Positions 1 to 7,037 of a stretch of DNA of 17,381 nucleotides are shown one piece after another. The DNA is taken from positions 1 to 17,381 of the forward strand of contig VXPJ01000062.1 in assembly GCA_009839635.1 (NCBI GenBank), read 5' to 3'. The notes beneath the pieces were generated by a model. That model searched no databases. It had not been told where the DNA came from and saw only the letters and a list, made by a program, of their open reading frames with translations. The position numbers and the translations under genes are program-made. The DNA is from Pseudomonadota bacterium. Its GTDB lineage: Bacteria > Pseudomonadota > Gammaproteobacteria > UBA4575. How positions within the stretch are numbered: position 1 is the first letter of the stretch; the number at the start of each line of letters is the position of its first letter.

Positions 1-373
1 AGATACAATACAATGGCTTCACGCCGTCTTTCTGGGCTCCTTGGATCAGAAGGTCACGTTGCTGCTTCCCCAACGACCCTACCTTATGACGCACTCTTAG
101 GAGATTATTGCTGTACAGCCGTTTAGCCTGAACTCTCATCTTGAGGGTTCGCCAGTGCCCGACTATATGCCACTCCCAGTCAGCACCGACTTTTGCTTCT
201 TTCTGTTTGGAAAAGGTATGAAGGGTAATGCGGTTTTCATGGCGTCGCCGGATTTCCAAAAGATTGGATTCCGTAATAGTCTCCTCTCCATAGCTCACCT
301 GGACATCCGGGCGATGTGAAAATTCCAGGTTGCGTGAAGTCGAATTTCCCAGTTCGAGGAACGTGGAAATCAT
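1..373 (-). CDS. DUF6615-like protein, C-terminus cut by window edge; possible Mrr-like nuclease fold
   Basis: An open frame starts at ATG 373 and runs leftwards off the window; 124 residues are visible. The pattern 'EETITESNLLEIRRRH' (30-45), 'GADWEW' (63-68), 'RVQAKRL' (80-86), 'DLLIQGAQKDGVKPLYCI' (107-124) matches what I recall of DUF6615 proteins, which are short and of unknown function. The D65 followed by Q82-x-K84 also resembles the D...QxK active site of Mrr-type PD-(D/E)XK nucleases, with E30/E31 as a possible helix glutamate; this is inference. No clear Shine-Dalgarno sequence precedes the ATG. It lies on the same strand as the TIR-NTPase gene and just beyond repeat copy A, so it looks like another cargo gene of the island. 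Little more can be said without the missing C-terminus. Confidence 0.7.
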   Translation of the reverse strand, partial: MISTFLELGNSTSRNLEFSHRPDVQVSYGEETITESNLLEIRRRHENRITLHTFSKQKEAKVGADWEWHIVGHWRTLKMRVQAKRLYSNNLLRVRHKVGSLGKQQRDLLIQGAQKDGVKPLYCI

Positions 374-610
374 GCTCGGTTTCAACTAGATACCTCTGGT
401 TGCTATTTAGCAGCTAGTCTTCATGGAACTCGTCTAAAAATTCACACGCACAGATTCATTTGCCGGTTGTTTTCCATCACCTGATTATTGACGTCAAGAT
501 TGAGTTCTTATTGTCGAAAAATAAATGCATCACGCATTGACCCCACAAGATTATAACAAAGTGGGGCGTATAAAATAAGGTTACGATTATAATCCCCCGA
601 GATAACTGGG
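374..610. other. Gene-free spacer with one inverted repeat
   Basis: I see no convincing gene here. A short minus-strand open frame covers 477-662, but its beginning is simply repressor-tail sequence read in another frame. There is an inverted repeat CCCCAC (541-546) / GTGGGG (561-566) with a 14-base AT-rich loop. On the minus strand there are two TATAAT matches that could serve the DUF6615-like gene, but neither has a good -35 box. Confidence 0.5.
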
Positions 611-682
611 TAGGCTCAGACCACCATACCCTTGAAGACCACGACTCCGCAGATGGTGGCATCCGGATCGGTCTTGATGATG
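611..682 (-). repeat. Repeat copy A: orphan 3' end of an S24 repressor gene
   Basis: Read on the minus strand this 72-bp segment codes for 21 residues ending 'DATICGVVVFKGMVV' and a TGA stop. It matches the last 21 codons of the intact repressor gene at 4860-5540 at 63 of 72 positions by hand count, and copy B at 62 of 72. No start or body of a repressor gene is attached. Beyond 682 only a short patch (694-702) still resembles the repressor gene. The copy has no frameshift or internal stop. Confidence 0.85.
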
Positions 683-947
683 TTGCTAGTGTATCCGGTC
701 AGTATAAATGAACCGAAACTTGATCTGATTGATATTGATGAGACGCCAATCTGCTTGAGAATATTACATTATTCAGGGAATAGGCTCTTGTGATTGTGTA
801 CATTGACTAGTCTCCTTATATGACGTGTTTATCACATCAGAAGCTTATCTAAAGCTCGGCCCAGTAGACTTTTCGCATTTCTGACACACAATCCCGATTC
901 ACCGGTAACAAAACAAACCGAACAGATGAAATAATATCTGGTTTAGG
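683..947. other. Gene-free spacer downstream of the TIR-NTPase gene
   Basis: AT-rich sequence between repeat copy A and the stop codon of the TIR-NTPase gene. I find no open frame of useful length on either strand and no clear intrinsic terminator for the minus-strand gene that ends at 948. A faint match to repressor sequence (694-702) may be the decayed continuation of copy A. Confidence 0.4.
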
Positions 948-3542
948 CTAGTTTTCCTGATCACCGACTTTCAAAAGTTTTATGCTCGGGATACTTAATT
1001 TGTTCTCAATTTTCTGTTTTTCTTTAAAGCTCACTGAGTGGATGCGGCAATGATCGGCGACTCTATGTCTAAGAATGTTCTTAGCTATTTCTGAAAAATC
1101 GTCAGACTTGATTCCATCTGTAATGTGGTCAAGTTGTAGATTTTTTTTGTACCACATAAAAATCCCATGCTTAATTAAAAATGCAGCTGGCGTACCTTTT
1201 TTGTCGCAAACTGTTTCAATTATTGCTGTCAGTTTATCTGAACCCAAAGAATGTATGATTTTGTTAATTATGCTGTAGAGGATAAAGAAATTCGTGTTCC
1301 AAAAAATCCTCCTTGAAATAGCCTTTAATTTATCTTGGTCTAAATTCTTGCCCCTTTCTTTTTCAATCAAACTCAGTCTACTTAAAATATACTCCACAAC
1401 CTCATCCTGGGCCTCTTCATGCTTAACAAGTTCAATAAATGATTGCATAACCCGAAGATGGGCATTCATTCCTTCCTCAAAAATGGATTCAAGTTTGTAT
1501 TTTTCCAGAGAGCCAGCCCTATTTTTTATCATCATTCCCATTACTTCTACTGTTTTAATGGTTCTGCGTAACTCTTTTACTAACTCAAAATCAAACTCCC
1601 CTTCATTTTCCTCTTCCTCCCCCTCTAACTCTTCCTTCTCCTCTTGTTCCTCTAACTGATCTTGCACTTTTAGGTCTTGTTTCCTAACTTGCTCCGGTAA
1701 ATCATGTGCTTTAGGTAACACAGCTTGAACAATTACATCTGTTTGTTTGTCAAAAAAACCAAGCTCATCACGTGTCAATGTAAACGGCTCAAATTTTTCA
1801 AAAAGATCGGATGCAATTTCAATAATTTTCTCTACTACTAAAATGTTTTTCGAATGATGAGATAGAAAAACAGCAATATATGCATAATCATTTTTATGCA
1901 GGTTATTCATTATATGGTGGATTATCTTTTGGCAGTCTTCTAGATGTTCAGCAAGATACTTGGCAACAAAAAAGTAAAATAAATAGGAATAACAAAAGGA
2001 ATAGTTATTGAATCCATTTGAAGAGAAAATATTGGTTTCCCGTAGGTTTGTAAGGAGGGTATTTTCTGCAACGGGCAAATTGTACTTACCCTTGTACTGC
2101 TCAATAAAGGCATCAAACTCATGAGCTGGGAGCTCATGTTTTCTGCTTTGATATTGATAAAATGCTAATTCGGTGAGAAAGTTTACATAGGTGTCAATAT
2201 CATCGTTTTTCACTCCTTGTTTGGTTAAATAAGCATAAATTAAGGCTTGATAACAGTAGCCCTGCGATGTGATCTCTTGATCAAGCGGCTTTGAGAAAGT
2301 CTCATAGGTGTTTATTACCATGAGGACAAAAAATGGGTAAGCAGGCATAATGCCACTGCCTAAGCTTTTCCCTAATGCACTGTTAACTAATTCAGTTGTT
2401 TGATCGATATTCTGGTAAATCGAATTCTTATTTGGTAAAGCTTTACCGCTAGCATCTGTCAAATGGAGCCATTTCCTGATCAGCTTATCCCTCAATGAAG
2501 GGCTGAACTCTTCGATTTCAAAATGCTTAAACGTACTAATTAGACTCTCACCCTGAAAATTTAAACCAAATATTTCATCAACAATTAGTATTTGGTGCTT
2601 GTACGGAATTAATGCCTTGATAAGTCTTTCTTTATTTTTGGCAAAGTGAAAATCATCGACAATTGGTATGACCCTATCAACGTCTATATCTTCTAAAGAT
2701 ATCGCGCAATCCTGGTATTGATCTCTAAAAGACTCTGAGATTCTGTTCTCTATTTTCCCATGATAATTTTTGACACTGTCAGAAATATATATTGGGATAA
2801 AATTCTTGCGCCGAAGCTCGGTGAAAAATTTCTTACATAATGTTGTCTTTCCAGAGTGACTTTCTCCAGCTATGAGTATTTTTGGATGGTTGGAAAAGTC
2901 TTCCAATAGCTTTTCTGAGCCTTTTTTCTTCTCAAATTCTCTCAAGTCGTTATATTCTGATACTTCGGGAAACACAAAAATATGCTGTAGCAATATCTCA
3001 TCTTTTTGAGAGTGAGATTTAGATAGCAATTCAGTATTCTCTAGAAAACTTTTGGTAAATTGATCACAGATCTTGAGCTGCCTTATAGCAGTTTCTTTTT
3101 CCATAACAGAAGACAGGCCTTTGTAAACATCATTCCAAGCAGCATTGACATCTTCAAAGTTGGAAACTGCATGACCATCTGTAGGCAAGGCTAATAGTGG
3201 TGAAATATCAGGATCATCCTCCCATCCACAATCGGCCAAAATAATTGGTATCACAGATACTCCCTTGCGCCCTTTTAGTTTGAGGGCATCTGTTTTTTCT
3301 GACATACATGCGTCTGACGCAAGAAAATTTGCAGAGATAAATAAGCAAATGATGTCGGCATCAAGTAGGTTGTTGTCTATAGATTTACGAAAATCCTCCC
3401 CAGCGACTATCTTGCGGTCATACCATTGAGAAAAAAGTCCATTGTTTCTTAGTGGAGTTAAATGTTTTGAAAATTGATGAATACTATCTTCATCCAAATG
3501 GGAGTAGCTGAGGAAAAGTTTTAGATTTTTGGATTCTTGCAT
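948..3542 (-). CDS. TIR domain / STAND-like P-loop NTPase, probable anti-phage defence protein
   Basis: An 864-residue protein from ATG 3542. Residues about 6-145 form a TIR domain: 'LFLSYSHLDE' at the start, 'LFISANFLASDACMSE' (67-82) with E82 in the place of the NADase glutamate, then 'VIPIILADCGW'. A P-loop NTPase follows with Walker A 'GESHSGKTT' (226-234) and Walker B-like 'VIPIVDDF' (291-298). The rest is helical, with 'YSYLFYFFVAKYL' and 'VFLSHHSKN' signatures that I associate with bacterial STAND-type defence NTPases, and a Glu-rich linker. In that family the C-terminal part senses infection and TIR depletes NAD; this role is inferred here. The frame stays open upstream to 3803 (TTG), but that extra 87 residues does not look like TIR sequence, so the start before the domain was chosen. 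The gene is AT-richer than the backbone, suggesting transfer. Confidence 0.85.
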   Translation of the reverse strand: MQESKNLKLFLSYSHLDEDSIHQFSKHLTPLRNNGLFSQWYDRKIVAGEDFRKSIDNNLLDADIICLFISANFLASDACMSEKTDALKLKGRKGVSVIPIILADCGWEDDPDISPLLALPTDGHAVSNFEDVNAAWNDVYKGLSSVMEKETAIRQLKICDQFTKSFLENTELLSKSHSQKDEILLQHIFVFPEVSEYNDLREFEKKKGSEKLLEDFSNHPKILIAGESHSGKTTLCKKFFTELRRKNFIPIYISDSVKNYHGKIENRISESFRDQYQDCAISLEDIDVDRVIPIVDDFHFAKNKERLIKALIPYKHQILIVDEIFGLNFQGESLISTFKHFEIEEFSPSLRDKLIRKWLHLTDASGKALPNKNSIYQNIDQTTELVNSALGKSLGSGIMPAYPFFVLMVINTYETFSKPLDQEITSQGYCYQALIYAYLTKQGVKNDDIDTYVNFLTELAFYQYQSRKHELPAHEFDAFIEQYKGKYNLPVAENTLLTNLRETNIFSSNGFNNYSFCYSYLFYFFVAKYLAEHLEDCQKIIHHIMNNLHKNDYAYIAVFLSHHSKNILVVEKIIEIASDLFEKFEPFTLTRDELGFFDKQTDVIVQAVLPKAHDLPEQVRKQDLKVQDQLEEQEEKEELEGEEEENEGEFDFELVKELRRTIKTVEVMGMMIKNRAGSLEKYKLESIFEEGMNAHLRVMQSFIELVKHEEAQDEVVEYILSRLSLIEKERGKNLDQDKLKAISRRIFWNTNFFILYSIINKIIHSLGSDKLTAIIETVCDKKGTPAAFLIKHGIFMWYKKNLQLDHITDGIKSDDFSEIAKNILRHRVADHCRIHSVSFKEKQKIENKLSIPSIKLLKVGDQEN

Positions 3543-3921
3543 GATGTCTTGCTCGTGGTAAATTAACCACGTCCCCCTTGTTTTTGTGAAAGTCTTAGTT
3601 CCGTCAACTAATCCAGAATGCCGTTTCTGCTTCTGCAGCACTCGTTGCTGCAAGAAGATCTCTGAACATGTTGCGCACCCTCCGTCGTATCGATCGGGTT
3701 TCAAGAGAGCGGGAGCGTTTGTTTCTAGGATTAAAAGATTTCCGTATCCGATACATTTTGTGAAGTCAGATGAAACTGTGCATGCGCAGTTATACGCTGG
3801 CAAGAGAATTTATTAAAGTGCGATTGTGCCCCGGCATTCTAAAGGAGTAGGGGCTATGATCGAGAACCTTACTTTCGAAGACCTACCGTAGGTTAGCTTG
3901 GGACTACAACTTGGAACTGGA
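3543..3921. other. Spacer upstream of the TIR-NTPase gene
   Basis: From 3543 to 3803 this is an open in-frame extension of the TIR-NTPase frame, preferred as untranslated leader but possibly coding. From 3804 to 3921 I see no gene. A small near-perfect palindrome, ACCTAC-C-GTAGGT (3881-3893), is present close to repeat copy B. I could not pick a convincing promoter for the minus-strand gene. Confidence 0.4.
3554..3571 (-). promoter_or_regulatory. Inverted repeat just before the TIR-NTPase start codon
   Basis: CGTGGT (3554-3559) and ACCACG (3566-3571) are perfect 6-bp arms around a 6-base AT spacer. The element ends 11 bases before ATG 3542, where the ribosome would bind. As RNA it would form a hairpin next to a start that has no clear Shine-Dalgarno sequence; as DNA it could be an operator. 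Either role is inference. Confidence 0.4.
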
Positions 3922-3993
3922 TAGGCTCAGACCACCATGCCCTTGAACACCACGACGCCACAGATGGTGGTATCGGAATCGACCTCGATGATG
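3922..3993 (-). repeat. Repeat copy B: orphan 3' end of an S24 repressor gene
   Basis: On the minus strand it codes for 'IIEVDSDTTICGVVVFKGMVV' and a TGA stop. It agrees with copy C at 63 of 72 and copy A at 62 of 72 positions by hand count. Copies A and B also share bases just after the stop (CCAGTT on the minus strand) that copy C lacks. Past 3993 a weaker, gapped resemblance to the repressor gene continues to about 4020, possibly 4045, so it may be a decayed gene fragment rather than a bare 72-bp unit. Confidence 0.85.
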
Positions 3994-4051
3994 CGTCCTG
4001 GTTCAAGACAGCGTCTTTAGGCTTCGAAAGATTTCTGCGCTGAGATTCTGG

Positions 4052-4080
4052 TTGACACTATCCGTGACTTTCATTACTCT
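4052..4080 (+). promoter_or_regulatory. Possible sigma-70 promoter for higBA
   Basis: A perfect TTGACA (4052-4057) is followed after 17 bases by TACTCT (4075-4080), a poor -10 box. CATAAT at 4091-4096 is an alternative -10 but lacks a good -35. The position directly upstream of the toxin start at 4111 supports the assignment. Confidence 0.4.
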
Positions 4081-4110
4081 TTACGTAATGCATAATACAA
4101 GTGTGTCAAT

Positions 4111-4395
4111 TTGATTGTAAGCTGCCGTGGCAAGCGAACTGCCAACTTTGTTGCTGGAAAAAGGGTCAAAGCTTTTGCCGGTATCGAGCGGGCTTTATGG
4201 CTGAATATCGATCGGCTTGAAGCGGCAGTTGCACCCCAGGACCTCGCTGCCTTGCCTGGTAACCGTTTAAAAGTGCTAAAGGGTGATCGTGCAGGCCAGT
4301 ACAGCATCCGCGTCAACGACCAGTGGCGAATTTGCTTCGAATGGTCAAAAGGATCTCCCGGACCCGAGCATGTAGAAATTGTTGATTATCACTAG
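4111..4395 (+). CDS. higB: HigB/RelE-type mRNA interferase toxin
   Basis: A 94-residue protein of the HigB branch of the RelE superfamily: 'GKRVKAF.GIERA', 'PGNRLKVLKGDRAGQYSIRVNDQWRICF' (split over about 48-76) and the closing 'VEIVDYH' are the usual landmarks. The toxin cleaves mRNA, mostly on the ribosome, and is held inactive by HigA. The start is TTG 4111; no ATG is available in the right place and family members begin with the same 'MIVS' sequence. No strong ribosome binding site precedes it, so expression is probably low. The gene sits 11 bases before the antitoxin gene, in the toxin-first order typical of higBA. It lies in the gap between repeat copies B and C as a cargo module of its own. 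Confidence 0.9.
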   Translation: MIVSCRGKRTANFVAGKRVKAFAGIERALWLNIDRLEAAVAPQDLAALPGNRLKVLKGDRAGQYSIRVNDQWRICFEWSKGSPGPEHVEIVDYH

Positions 4396-4406
4396 GAGGA
4401 ACCACT

Positions 4407-4706
4407 ATGGCTGTCCCTGCAATACATCCCGGCGAACACTTGGCTGAAGAGCTGAAAGAACTCAACATGAGTGCCTCAGCACTCGCACGCAGTCTCAAGG
4501 TGCCTGCCAACCGCATCACAGGGATTCTGAATGGTCAGCGGGCTATCACTGGTGATACAGCCTTGCGTCTAGGGCACTTCTTTGGAACCAGCGCAGAATT
4601 CTGGCTAAATCTACAAAAGCTTTACGAGCTACGTCTCGCCGAGAAAAAGGCGAGCAAGCTGATACGAGCATTACCAACCCTTAAGGATGAGCATGCTCAT
4701 GCCTGA
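4407..4706 (+). CDS. higA: HigA-type antitoxin, XRE/HTH family
   Basis: A 99-residue protein with the family pattern 'IHPGEHLAEELKELNMSA' at the start, the helix-turn-helix 'SASALARSLKVPANRITGILNG' region (about 22-43), and 'AITGDTALRLGHFFGTSAEFWLNLQ' after it. HigA binds and neutralises HigB and represses the shared promoter. A strong AGGAGGA (4394-4400) overlaps the toxin stop and lies six bases before ATG 4407, much better than the toxin's site, which fits the need for excess antitoxin. Length is normal and no damage is visible, so the pair is likely functional. Confidence 0.92.
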   Translation: MAVPAIHPGEHLAEELKELNMSASALARSLKVPANRITGILNGQRAITGDTALRLGHFFGTSAEFWLNLQKLYELRLAEKKASKLIRALPTLKDEHAHA

Positions 4707-4829
4707 AACCTTGCTGCACTGAGGGGCTTCAATTCATGTAGCTAAATGCTGATCGCCAAGAATAACTAGGGGTTTTACAAAGCAGACATTCCAACTTCTG
4801 GGAGTGCGAGTCAACTTGAGACAAGCCAC

Positions 4830-4860
4830 AGCCTGCTCGGTGTTGCACCTTGAGCAGGCT
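4830..4860 (-). terminator. Long hairpin starting inside the repressor stop codon
   Basis: AGCCTGCTC (4830-4838) pairs perfectly with GAGCAGGCT (4852-4860), and inside it GGTG (4839-4842) pairs with CACC (4846-4849) around a 3-base loop, leaving a 2-base bulge (4850-4851). The last base of the minus-strand TGA stop is part of the stem. There is no good U-run after it on the minus strand, so it is a weak intrinsic terminator at best; a role in mRNA 3'-end protection or as a recombination-site feature is equally possible. Copies A and B lack it. Confidence 0.5.
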
Positions 4861-4926
4861 CAAACCACCATACCCTTGAACACCACGACGCCGCAGATGG
4901 TGGCGTCCGAATTGATCTCGATGATG
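4855..4926 (-). repeat. Repeat copy C: 3' end of the intact repressor gene
   Basis: This is the reference copy of the 72-bp repeat and forms the last 21 codons and stop of the repressor gene at 4860-5540. All three copies have the same orientation. They keep 'TICGVVVFKGMVV' identical at protein level while differing at many bases, so they descend from different repressor alleles rather than from a recent duplication. Confidence 0.85.
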
Positions 4927-5540
4927 CGCTCCGGCCAGGCCGGGTTCAGCGCCCTCAGGTACTGGCGCTCGCCCTCGACGACCAGCTGCTTGAAAGTCGT
5001 TTCGTTGGTAGAGTTGAGCAACACGACTACGTACTTGCCGTGGCTTGCCACGACCTCAGGGTCAACAAAGACGAGGTCCCCCTCGTGGAAGTCGGGTTCC
5101 ATGCTGACGCCGCTGACCCGCAGCACGAAGGTGCGGCTTGAACAGCGCACCGGGCAGGGCAGCAGTTCGGTGTCGTAGTCCGGCACGAACTCCTGGCACG
5201 TCTCACGCCAGGCGCCGGCCTGTACCCAGGAGATCAGCGGGCACAGGGTATGGATGCCGCCCTCGTCGTGAAAGCGTGCGCCGCTGTCGGGTTCGCGGGT
5301 CACCGGCTCGTGGCGGTCGTCCATCCAGCCCTCGGGCTTGCCCATGCCGGCCTCCAGCATGCCGGCCACCTCATCGCCAAGCCGTCGCGGCGTGCCGCTG
5401 GGAGTACGGGTCTGGTGGCGTACCTGGCTGAGGTAGGACTTGTTGGTGCCGGCCGCCTTGGCCAGCTCGGCGACCGAGCCCGCCTCACGGATCAGGCGTT
5501 CGAGGTTTTGCAGGCGGATCTGGTCCTGTTTTCGCGTCAT
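4860..5540 (-). CDS. LexA/CI-like repressor with S24 autoprotease domain
   Basis: A 226-residue protein. Residues about 10-45 form an HTH domain ('SVAELAKAAGTNKSYLSQVR'). The C-terminal half is an S24 peptidase: cleavage-type Ala108-Gly109 in 'WVQAGAW', nucleophile Ser146 in 'SGVSMEPDFHEGDL', and general base Lys184 in 'ETTFKQL'. Such repressors keep prophages or ICEs silent and cleave themselves when RecA is activated by DNA damage; the role here is inferred. The gene is divergent from the ParB gene, and the two 19-bp inverted repeats in the 78-bp gap are probable operators controlling both. Start ATG 5540 gives the normal family length. Its last 72 bp recur as copies A and B among the cargo genes. 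Confidence 0.92.
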   Translation of the reverse strand: MTRKQDQIRLQNLERLIREAGSVAELAKAAGTNKSYLSQVRHQTRTPSGTPRRLGDEVAGMLEAGMGKPEGWMDDRHEPVTREPDSGARFHDEGGIHTLCPLISWVQAGAWRETCQEFVPDYDTELLPCPVRCSSRTFVLRVSGVSMEPDFHEGDLVFVDPEVVASHGKYVVVLLNSTNETTFKQLVVEGERQYLRALNPAWPERIIEINSDATICGVVVFKGMVV

Positions 5541-5559
5541 GCCGGGTACTATAGCATGT

Positions 5560-5578
5560 AATTATCTATATGATAATT
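5560..5578. promoter_or_regulatory. Probable repressor operator 1
   Basis: Perfect inverted repeat AATTATC - N5 - GATAATT, in the divergent gap between the repressor and ParB genes and 20 bases from the repressor start codon. It shares the TTATC-N5-GATAA core with the second site, with centres 33 bp apart, about three helical turns. Confidence 0.7.
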
Positions 5579-5592
5579 GATACTTGCCCATT

Positions 5593-5611
5593 AGTTATCA
5601 TTCTGATAACT
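5593..5611. promoter_or_regulatory. Probable repressor operator 2
   Basis: Perfect inverted repeat AGTTATC - N5 - GATAACT, with the same arm length and spacer as operator 1. It ends seven bases before the ParB start at 5619, so bound repressor would block transcription or translation start there. Binding by the adjacent S24 repressor is inferred from position and symmetry. Confidence 0.7.
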
Positions 5612-5618
5612 TAAATGC

Positions 5619-7037
5619 ATGAGCCGTTCCCCGCAAGCTGCCCTGCCGGTCACCCCCGGCGATCCGTGGATCCCGGCCGAGGGTCCGCAGCCGATGCAGG
5701 TGGAGGTCGAGCGCATCAAGTGCTACGAGCGCAATCCCCGGCGCCTGGAAAATCCGCAATACGACCGTATCAAGGCCTCGATCCGCGCCCGCGGCATGGA
5801 CCAGCCGCTGTTCATCACCTGCCGCCCCGGTGAGTCGGACTACATCGTGCAGGCTGGCGGCAACACCCGGCTTCGCATCCTCAAGGAACTGCATGCGCAC
5901 ACCGGCGAATCCCGCTATGCCCGCGTGCATTGCCTGCTCAGGCCCTGGACCTGCGAGTCCGACGTATTACTCGCGCACCTTCGCGAGAACGAACTGCGCG
6001 GCAACCTTCCTTTTATCGATAAGGCGCAGGCCGTACTTGAAGCCCGCACACTGCTCGAGGAAGAGCAGGGCAGCCCCCTCACCCAGCGCGCGCTTGAGGC
6101 GCGGCTTCGCGAGCGCGGCTACAGCATCACCCACGGGCGGATTTCGCTGATGGAGTACGCGGTCACCACGCTGGTGCCCTGGATTCCGCAGGCGCTGGAA
6201 GCTGGCCTCGGCAAGCTGCAGGTGGCGCGCCTTCGGGCCCTGCACCGGGCTGGCGCACGGCTGTGGAAGCGCTATTGCCCGGACTGCGAGACAGCCTTTG
6301 ATGCGCTGTTTACGGTTCTGTGTCGGCGCTACGACGGTCCGGACTGGGACGGGGCCGCCCTGCAGGGGGCCGTGGAGGTTGAGATCGCGCTGGAGGCTGA
6401 ACTCGGCCTGCACACCGTTCGAACCGCTCTGGATGCCGAATTGCAGGGCCGTATCGTGACTTTCCCGCTACCCGAGCCCGAGCCCCCGGATCCGCCTCCC
6501 GCTCCCGCACGCACGCAGGCCGCAAAGACAGAACCCGGCCTCGAATCCGGGTCCACGGACCCGGCTGGCCCCGAGGCCCGCGATCTCCCGTATGTCCTGG
6601 CCGAGCAGGCCCTGGCCGAAGGCCCGGACCTCAACCAGCTGCGTGATCGCATCCGGCAACTGGCTGAGCGCCTAGCTGAACGGGGGGGCTTCGCCGGGCA
6701 GGTTCGCCCGCTGACGGACCTGGGGTGTGGCTTCGTGCTCGACGGAAATCCGCCCGAGCCGGCCGAGGACTGTGAGGAGGAGTTTTGTTCCCGCATGCTG
6801 TGGTGGCAATTGGCCGCCTGCGCGGAGATGTCGCAGGTTCCGGACGATGTGCTGGCCAGCAGACGTTTTCAAGATGCAGCCTTTGGCACAGCCATTGAGG
6901 TTCAGGACCTTGCCCGGCTTTGGCGCAGCCTGCACGAGCAGGACTGGAACGACCTGGTGCGCCTGATGGATGCCTACCGGCGCCTGCATCTTGGTGCCGA
7001 GGCACGTGGGCAAGCACTGTGGGCGAGCACCCCATGA
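5619..7037 (+). CDS. ParB-family protein of an integrative and conjugative element
   Basis: A 472-residue protein. The N-terminal ParB/Srx-like domain is seen in 'NPRRLENPQYDRIKASIRAR' (39-58), 'VQAGGNTRLRILKEL' (77-91) and 'LLAHLRENELRGNLPFIDKA' (117-136). A helical DNA-binding-type region follows, then a Pro-rich linker (about 285-312) and a separate C-terminal domain. ICEs of the PFGI-1/SPI-7 class carry a ParB of this type directly before a DUF2857 gene, as here, and it is thought to help maintain the element. The partner ParA and the DnaB helicase usually next to it are missing from this window. ATG 5619 was chosen for its frame; no good Shine-Dalgarno sequence is present because operator 2 occupies that position. 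It is probably controlled by the divergent repressor. Confidence 0.85.
   Translation: MSRSPQAALPVTPGDPWIPAEGPQPMQVEVERIKCYERNPRRLENPQYDRIKASIRARGMDQPLFITCRPGESDYIVQAGGNTRLRILKELHAHTGESRYARVHCLLRPWTCESDVLLAHLRENELRGNLPFIDKAQAVLEARTLLEEEQGSPLTQRALEARLRERGYSITHGRISLMEYAVTTLVPWIPQALEAGLGKLQVARLRALHRAGARLWKRYCPDCETAFDALFTVLCRRYDGPDWDGAALQGAVEVEIALEAELGLHTVRTALDAELQGRIVTFPLPEPEPPDPPPAPARTQAAKTEPGLESGSTDPAGPEARDLPYVLAEQALAEGPDLNQLRDRIRQLAERLAERGGFAGQVRPLTDLGCGFVLDGNPPEPAEDCEEEFCSRMLWWQLAACAEMSQVPDDVLASRRFQDAAFGTAIEVQDLARLWRSLHEQDWNDLVRLMDAYRRLHLGAEARGQALWASTP

Noticed and set aside
477..662. 61-residue minus-strand open frame between the DUF6615-like gene and the TIR-NTPase gene
   Set aside because: Its beginning is the repressor-tail repeat read in a different frame, and the rest is AT-rich spacer without a ribosome binding site.
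3543..3803. 87-residue N-terminal extension of the TIR-NTPase with several cysteines
   Set aside because: It needs a TTG start, matches no domain I know, and the TIR domain begins normally a few residues after ATG 3542. It remains possible.
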